Below are positions 15,265 through 19,475 of a DNA stretch of 19,475 bases, one piece after another. The notes beneath the pieces were generated by a model, which saw nothing but the letters and a program-made list of their open reading frames with translations, had not been told where the DNA came from and ran no database searches. Both the position numbers and the translations under genes were made by a program. Every line of letters begins with the position of its first letter. Position 1 is the stretch's first letter. This DNA is from Methanobrevibacter_A sp964547125. Its GTDB lineage: Archaea > Methanobacteriota > Methanobacteria > Methanobacteriales > Methanobacteriaceae. The stretch lies in contig CAZJLS010000026.1 in the NCBI GenBank assembly GCA_964547125.1, forward strand, positions 1-19,475, given 5' to 3'.

Positions 15265-16947
15265 TTGTTTAATATAAAATCATTTATTAATAATAAAAAC
15301 ATTTTAAGTTTATTATTTGTTTTTATTGTTGTATTAACATTAGGAAGTATTTTATTTTATATAAATTCAACTTCAAATATTCTAGGACACTCATATAGAG
15401 ATATTTATTTTTATCTTATTGAAGCTCTTAGATTTAGTGACCATAATATTTCAGGTTATGATTATATTAATTATTTATCTCCGTTAATACCCTTTTTAAC
15501 AAGTATTTTGTTTAGATTAGGTTTTGTTAGTGAAAATAGTTTGTTTTTTGTTACAATATTGTTTTATATTTTTGCTACTGTTGGAATGTATTGTTTGTTC
15601 CGTTTAAGATTTAATAATATTTTCAGTATTTTTGGTGCAATATTGTATGCTAGTTTGAGTATTAATCTTATGTGGGCAGGTAATGGTAGTATTGATATTC
15701 CATGTATTTGTCTTTCTATCTGGGCATTATATTTCTTTGTTAAAGGGGTTAATCAGAATCAAAAATATTTTTATTTGGCATTACCTTTGTGTGTGTTTTC
15801 TTTTTTTGCAAAATATATTGGTGCAGTTATTTTTGCAGTTATTATACTGTATTTTTTATCAAAAAGAGATATATTTGCCAATATTAAAATTTATGGTAAA
15901 AATTTAATTGGATCATTTATTTTTGCATTGGTGTTCACAGTACCATTTTTCGCTTTTTATTTTTTCAATAATTTGCCTTTAGGATTTTTAAATCAAGCAC
16001 AAGAGATATCTTCCACAACTACACAATCAGCTATTTCCATATCTCATCATAGAGGTAATAATTTATTTTTTTATTTTGAATATTTGCCTAAATATATTTA
16101 TAATCCTAATCATATGGTAGGTTATGTTTTATTGATTTTGGCAATTATTGGGATAATATTTTGTGTTTATAAATTAATTAAAACATTAAATGATGCAAAA
16201 TTTAAAAATATAAGGTTTATATTTAGTAAATTAAAATTATCAAAAACAATAACCTATATTTTGTTAATCTTATCTATTTTTGGAATGATAATTTCATTTT
16301 TAATTGCAGGTAAAGTTTCATTTGTAGTTTCAGAGGTAATATTTTATTTCTGTATTTTTATTTTTGCCATATTGTTTAATGAAATAATTTTAAATTGTAA
16401 TTTGAAATATGATATGTTATCATTTGACCTTGCAATGATCGGATGGTTTATGGGACATATGCTATTTTTATCTGCTCATTTAACTAAAGTTGATAGATAT
16501 GCTACAGCATTTGTAACTCCTTTAATATTTTTCATAACTTTTGGTTTAAAAACAGTTTGTGAAAAATTATCTGATAAAAACCATATATGTGAAATAATAC
16601 CTTTAATATTTATTATAATTTTTATTATTATGGGATTATTATATTTAACAATAGATAAACATGATTCATTAGTAAATGATGAGCAAGATGTTGTGGAATG
16701 GTTGGAAATTAATAATCCTAATTTAGATTCAATTAATATATCTTCTGACAGAGGACCGATATATACATGGTATCTTCAAAAAGAAGTAGGATATATTGTT
16801 GACACATCAAATACATCTACTTTATCTAATCAACTATTAGAGGACAATATTCAATATTATATTTCACAGGTAGACAATTTAACAATTCCAAATTATCCTA
16901 AAGTTGAAGAATTTGGTTCAGTATCTATTTATCAAAGAGCCGGATAA
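15265..16947 (+). CDS. Polytopic membrane glycosyltransferase, GT39/ArnT-like (GT-C fold)
   Basis: Proteins of this type use a polyprenyl/dolichyl-phosphate sugar and transfer it on the outer face of the membrane. The 560-residue protein has a first helix at about 12-33, then an extracytoplasmic loop with the R45-D46 pair (SYRDIYFY) in the place of the GT-C catalytic Asp. Around ten more helices follow between 70 and 460. A HLTKVDRYATAF segment near 405-416 precedes a late helix, as in other GT39/GT83-like proteins. The last ~95 residues form a soluble tail. TTG 15265 is supported by GGAGATT eight bases upstream. It is alone on its strand and convergent with the DGGGP synthase gene. The family call is by topology and short motifs, so donor sugar and acceptor are unknown; it might act on the surface glycan or on protein. 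Confidence 0.72.
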   Translation: MFNIKSFINNKNILSLLFVFIVVLTLGSILFYINSTSNILGHSYRDIYFYLIEALRFSDHNISGYDYINYLSPLIPFLTSILFRLGFVSENSLFFVTILFYIFATVGMYCLFRLRFNNIFSIFGAILYASLSINLMWAGNGSIDIPCICLSIWALYFFVKGVNQNQKYFYLALPLCVFSFFAKYIGAVIFAVIILYFLSKRDIFANIKIYGKNLIGSFIFALVFTVPFFAFYFFNNLPLGFLNQAQEISSTTTQSAISISHHRGNNLFFYFEYLPKYIYNPNHMVGYVLLILAIIGIIFCVYKLIKTLNDAKFKNIRFIFSKLKLSKTITYILLILSIFGMIISFLIAGKVSFVVSEVIFYFCIFIFAILFNEIILNCNLKYDMLSFDLAMIGWFMGHMLFLSAHLTKVDRYATAFVTPLIFFITFGLKTVCEKLSDKNHICEIIPLIFIIIFIIMGLLYLTIDKHDSLVNDEQDVVEWLEINNPNLDSINISSDRGPIYTWYLQKEVGYIVDTSNTSTLSNQLLEDNIQYYISQVDNLTIPNYPKVEEFGSVSIYQRAG

Positions 16948-16974
16948 AAAAGAAAAATTAAAATATTTTTTTTA
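16945..16974. terminator. Bidirectional oligo-T/oligo-A terminator between convergent genes
   Basis: The plus strand carries eight T residues at 16966-16973, just after the GT39-like stop codon. The minus strand, read from the DGGGP synthase, carries TTTTTCTTTTTT at 16957-16946. Both are oligo-T runs of the kind that stop archaeal RNA polymerase, placed so that each convergent gene has one close to or overlapping its neighbour's stop. Confidence 0.4.
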
Positions 16975-17832
16975 TAAGGGTATTACGCCGAGGATGAAGC
17001 ATACAAAACTTATTAACATTCCAAATTTCAATAATTTAGAAACCTTATTACAAATTTCTGGGGTTTGACTTTTTAATATGAGATATGCACAGTAAATAAA
17101 TATTAAAATAGGTATAATCATCCCAATTAAATAATAAACTGTGAAAATATTTAAAAAATATAATATTGGACTTATAAGGGCAGTTAAAACTATTAAAATA
17201 GAAGTTAAAATACTTGAAAATTTATTTCCCTTAACAATAGGTAATGTTTTAGCATTTTCCAATTTATCTCCTTCAACATCTTCCATATCCTTTGTTATTT
17301 CACGAGCAAGTGTCATAAAAAATGCGAAAAATCCTATTATAATGCCAGTTAACAATATTGCACTTTTAGTAGTCTCTAAATATAAAACAAGACCTCCAAG
17401 AACAAAACACAGTGCCGTTAATAAAGAAACACTAATATTACCAATTAAAGGCATAGCTTTGAAATATTTAGCATAATAATACATAAGAATACAACATAAA
17501 CTAACAAAGACTACAGGAACATAATTTCCTAAAATAAAACTAATAAAAACACTAAACAAAATTGAAATTAAAAACAAAGAATAGGAATACCATTTCGCAA
17601 CATTTAAACTAATCCTACCAGAAGGTATAGGGCGATTAGGTTTATTTATTTTATCAATTTTATAATCGAAGAAATCATTAATAACATTTCCTCCAGATGT
17701 TGCAAATAAAACAACAAAAAAACATAAAATTATAGGAAGACTATAATTAAAATTTATAATCGCCATTAATAAAACAGCAACTGCCGCCATCACAGCATTT
17801 CCAGGTCTTGTAATCTCTACATATGCATTCAT
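16972..17832 (-). CDS. UbiA-family digeranylgeranylglyceryl phosphate (DGGGP) synthase
   Basis: This membrane prenyltransferase attaches the second geranylgeranyl chain to geranylgeranylglyceryl phosphate, completing the archaeal ether-lipid core. The 286-residue protein has about eight or nine helices and both Asp-rich motifs of the superfamily: NDFFDYKID at 52-60 and REITKDMEDVEGD at 177-189. The RPGNAVMAA start near residues 9-17, the NKPNRPIPSG segment at 63-72 and the length are typical of the archaeal lipid branch rather than UbiA or MenA of quinone synthesis, which most methanogens of this order do not need. It begins 7 bases after the end of the upstream GT4 gene, so the two are almost certainly cotranscribed. 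The divergent inositol phosphate synthase gene supports a lipid role. Confidence 0.88.
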   Translation of the reverse strand: MNAYVEITRPGNAVMAAVAVLLMAIINFNYSLPIILCFFVVLFATSGGNVINDFFDYKIDKINKPNRPIPSGRISLNVAKWYSYSLFLISILFSVFISFILGNYVPVVFVSLCCILMYYYAKYFKAMPLIGNISVSLLTALCFVLGGLVLYLETTKSAILLTGIIIGFFAFFMTLAREITKDMEDVEGDKLENAKTLPIVKGNKFSSILTSILIVLTALISPILYFLNIFTVYYLIGMIIPILIFIYCAYLILKSQTPEICNKVSKLLKFGMLISFVCFILGVIPL

Positions 17833-17839
17833 AATTATA

Positions 17840-19117
17840 TTACTCTTCTATATTACTTATATTATTTAATAATTTTGAAAATTCAGAAGCCATATTATTT
17901 ATAGAATACTCTTCAATATCCTTTTTTGCTTTAAATTCAAGTTTTCCATTTAAAATAAACTCCTCATAATATTTCATTATTCCCTCTTTAAGAATATCAA
18001 TATCTGAAGTATGTATTCCAATACCTGTTTTATCAATCAAATCTTTTAAAGATCCTTTTTTATAACCAATTGATATTATGGGGCGTTTCAATGCCATATA
18101 TTCATATACTTTTCCAGGTATGAAAATTTCTTCTTTAGGATTATTCCACGATATTAATAAAAGAATATCGGATTGATTTTGTTTTAAAAGCACTTCATTA
18201 TGAGGTATAAAACCATTAATATGCACAACACTATTTAAATTATATTTATTTTTCAAATATTCTAAGTTGCCTTTATCTCCATAAAAATTTAGAGAAATTT
18301 TATCACTTTTTATTTTCCCATCTTCTATTAATTCATTTATTGCTTTAAACAATATTTCAGGATTTCTTTTACCTGAATATAATGACCCTGCATATGTAAT
18401 TGTTAATTTTTTGTTTTCTAATTTTTCAGGCAGTGTTTTAATTTCATCAGCTTCATAACCGTTTAAAATGGGTATTATTTTTTGTTGTGGATGTAATGTT
18501 AATAATTTTTCTTTTGCTAGTTCTGTTGTGGTAGTGAGTGCATCAGCATCTTTTAAAGTTTTTATTTCTAATTTTTTCTCAAAGTAATTTCTAATAAATG
18601 TATGGTTTATGTAAGGATTCATATTCCACAAATCTCTTAAATCAGCAATCCATGGAATATTATACTTATTTTTCAATTCTTGCCCAATTAAATGGGCAGT
18701 AATAGGAAAAGATGAACTTATTATGGCGTCAATATGGTATTCTTCAATTATTTTTGAAGATTCGGTTATTGCAGGTTCATACCAATATTTCATACCATCT
18801 GGATAAGCAAATATTTCCCCTGCAATAGAGATTATTTTACTTAAAAATTTATTATTAGTGTCATTTGAATTTTTTATTTGGGTTTTAGGAACATTATTTT
18901 CTTTTTTTCCAGGCATCCATTTTTCTATCATATCTGTATAAGGAGTTTTAATTATTTTACAATTAAGATTTTCAGTATTTTTTTCATTTAAATCAGGTAT
19001 TAATACAATAGGTTCCCATCCATATTCTTGAAGATATTTGCCTAATCCTCTTAATCGTTTAGATGCTATTTCGTTAGTTTGATTAAAATAAAATGCAATT
19101 AATAAAACTTTTTTCAT
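17840..19117 (-). CDS. GT4-family glycosyltransferase, linked to ether-lipid genes
   Basis: The 425-residue GT-B protein resembles the WbuB-like branch. The N-terminal domain has a ASKRLRGLGKYL stretch near 18-29 and IADLRDLWN near 157-165. The donor domain has TYAGSLYSGKRNP near 241-252, FYGDKG near 278-283 and IPGKVYEYMA near 333-342. The last supplies the late Glu (E339) of the sugar-nucleotide site, while the classic early E of E-x7-E reads E330-I331 in this version. ATG 19117 is preceded by AAAGGAG at 19136-19130. It leads the pair with DGGGP synthase and is divergent from ino1. That setting suggests a glycolipid headgroup transferase, for example one glycosylating archaetidylinositol, but a surface-glycan role is also possible given the nearby island. 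Confidence 0.84.
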   Translation of the reverse strand: MKKVLLIAFYFNQTNEIASKRLRGLGKYLQEYGWEPIVLIPDLNEKNTENLNCKIIKTPYTDMIEKWMPGKKENNVPKTQIKNSNDTNNKFLSKIISIAGEIFAYPDGMKYWYEPAITESSKIIEEYHIDAIISSSFPITAHLIGQELKNKYNIPWIADLRDLWNMNPYINHTFIRNYFEKKLEIKTLKDADALTTTTELAKEKLLTLHPQQKIIPILNGYEADEIKTLPEKLENKKLTITYAGSLYSGKRNPEILFKAINELIEDGKIKSDKISLNFYGDKGNLEYLKNKYNLNSVVHINGFIPHNEVLLKQNQSDILLLISWNNPKEEIFIPGKVYEYMALKRPIISIGYKKGSLKDLIDKTGIGIHTSDIDILKEGIMKYYEEFILNGKLEFKAKKDIEEYSINNMASEFSKLLNNISNIEE

Positions 19118-19169
19118 TATTTTAAATACTCCTTTAAAAGAAAAATTTGTTTTGTGTGCATATTTTTAT

Positions 19170-19192
19170 AATACTTAATTGTATTAAGTATT
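19170..19192. repeat. Perfect 10-bp inverted repeat, possible operator
   Basis: AATACTTAAT at 19170-19179 and its exact reverse complement ATTAAGTATT at 19183-19192 flank a 3-base spacer, TGT. It adjoins the minus-strand TATA candidate of the GT4-DGGGP synthase pair, at the place where TFB would bind, and lies 12 bases or more before the plus-strand TATA of ino1. The dyad is the size of a dimeric regulator's operator. In AT-rich DNA short dyads arise by chance, but a 10/10 match with C and G in each arm is less common. Confidence 0.4.
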
Positions 19193-19277
19193 TATATTAA
19201 AATAATATATTAAATATAAAATAGATGTGTATTATTCATATTATATTATTTTCATTATTATGAATTAATTATTTAAT

Positions 19278-19283
19278 GGTGAG
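19278..19283 (+). promoter_or_regulatory. Ribosome binding site of ino1
   Basis: GGTGAG lies four bases before ATG 19288 and fits the archaeal anti-Shine-Dalgarno sequence. It fixes the start of the partial gene at the window end. Confidence 0.6.
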
Positions 19284-19287
19284 TATT

Positions 19288-19475
19288 ATGACGGATAAGA
19301 TAAAGATTGCTATTGTAGGTTTAGGTAATTGTGCTAGTTCCCTTATTCAAGGAATATATTATTATGCGGATAAAACAGAAAAAGATTCTAATGGTTTAAT
19401 GCATTGGAATATTGGAGGATACAAACCTGGAGATATTGAGGTAGTTGCAGCATTTGATGTTGATAAAAGAAAAGT
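19288..19475 (+). CDS. ino1: myo-Inositol-1-phosphate synthase, N-terminal part (cut by window end)
   Basis: The enzyme converts glucose 6-phosphate to 1L-myo-inositol 1-phosphate with NAD; in archaea the product feeds archaetidylinositol phosphate and related lipids. Only the first 62 codons are inside the window. They read as a Rossmann start with GLGNCASSLIQG near residues 11-22, the NAD-binding and family-specific glycine motif, then YYYADK, a MHWNIGGYKPGDIEV stretch and AAFDVDKRKV ending the second strand. This pattern is typical of the short archaeal/actinobacterial form. ATG 19288 has GGTGAG four bases upstream. It is divergent from the GT4-DGGGP synthase pair. Confidence 0.87.
   Translation, partial: MTDKIKIAIVGLGNCASSLIQGIYYYADKTEKDSNGLMHWNIGGYKPGDIEVVAAFDVDKRK

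Larger units (their letters stand above)
19118..19287. promoter_or_regulatory. Divergent promoter region between the lipid GT4 gene and ino1
   Basis: About 170 bases without coding potential. Minus-strand TATA candidate TTATAAAAATATG at about 19171-19159 would serve the GT4-DGGGP synthase pair. Plus-strand TATA candidates lie at about 19204-19222 (AATATATTAAATATAAAAT) and would serve ino1. Between and touching these is a perfect inverted repeat (separate entry). Confidence 0.45.

Noticed and set aside
1..19475. tRNA, rRNA, CRISPR array, insertion sequence, integrase or phage gene
   Set aside because: Looked for in all gaps and frames; none seen. Gaps between genes are short and AT-rich without cloverleaf-like or repeated units.

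Overview
The window is a very AT-rich stretch of an archaeal chromosome. The archaeal/eukaryal-type prolyl-tRNA synthetase with a C-terminal zinc site, CofC of coenzyme F420 synthesis, HypD for hydrogenase maturation, an archaeal phosphoglycolate phosphatase-like HAD enzyme and a UbiA-family ether-lipid enzyme (DGGGP synthase) together indicate a methanogen. The low GC content, AT-rich TATA-type promoters and GGTGA-type ribosome binding sites point to Methanobacteriales; Methanosphaera, or else Methanobrevibacter, is my best guess (inference, no database check).

Layout. (1) 1-3004, plus strand: a housekeeping operon proS - cofC - thiD. (2) 3014-6117, minus strand: an operon read hypD - HAD phosphatase - tldE/pmbA-like, convergent with thiD. 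(3) 6267-11935, plus strand: a nonulosonic (sialic-like) acid surface-glycan operon. It holds a two-domain NeuA-type CMP-sugar synthetase/PseG-type hydrolase, a NeuB-type synthase, an unassigned GT-B-like protein and a Wzx-type flippase. (4) 11942-13820, minus strand: a hexapeptide-repeat acetyltransferase, preceded by a membrane protein with two zinc ribbons and a degenerate NERD-like domain. (5) 13947-16947: a divergent pair, a GT4 glycosyltransferase (minus) and a GT39-like polytopic membrane glycosyltransferase (plus). (6) 16972-19475: a minus-strand pair (GT4 glycosyltransferase, then DGGGP synthase) divergent from the start of a myo-inositol-1-phosphate synthase gene, which is cut by the window end.

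How the parts work together. Regions 3-5 look like a cell-surface glycan island. The fused protein would hydrolyse a UDP-linked amino sugar (PseG part) and later activate the nine-carbon sugar with CTP (NeuA part). NeuB would condense the released hexose with phosphoenolpyruvate, the 476-residue protein may transfer the sugar, the flippase would move the lipid-linked glycan across the membrane, and the acetyltransferase may decorate it. The enzymes that make the UDP-linked precursor are not here. Region 6 combines ether-lipid core synthesis, inositol phosphate synthesis and a glycosyltransferase, which suggests glycosylated inositol ether lipids.

Most interesting points: the NeuA-PseG fusion and its neighbours; the unassigned 476-residue protein; the sharp switch in codon style inside the flippase gene near 11,135-11,300, which looks like recombination; the zinc-ribbon/membrane/NERD protein whose predicted catalytic positions are replaced; and a perfect 10-bp inverted repeat in the promoter region between the lipid genes. 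No tRNA, rRNA, CRISPR array, insertion sequence or phage gene was seen. No gap between genes exceeds about 175 bases.
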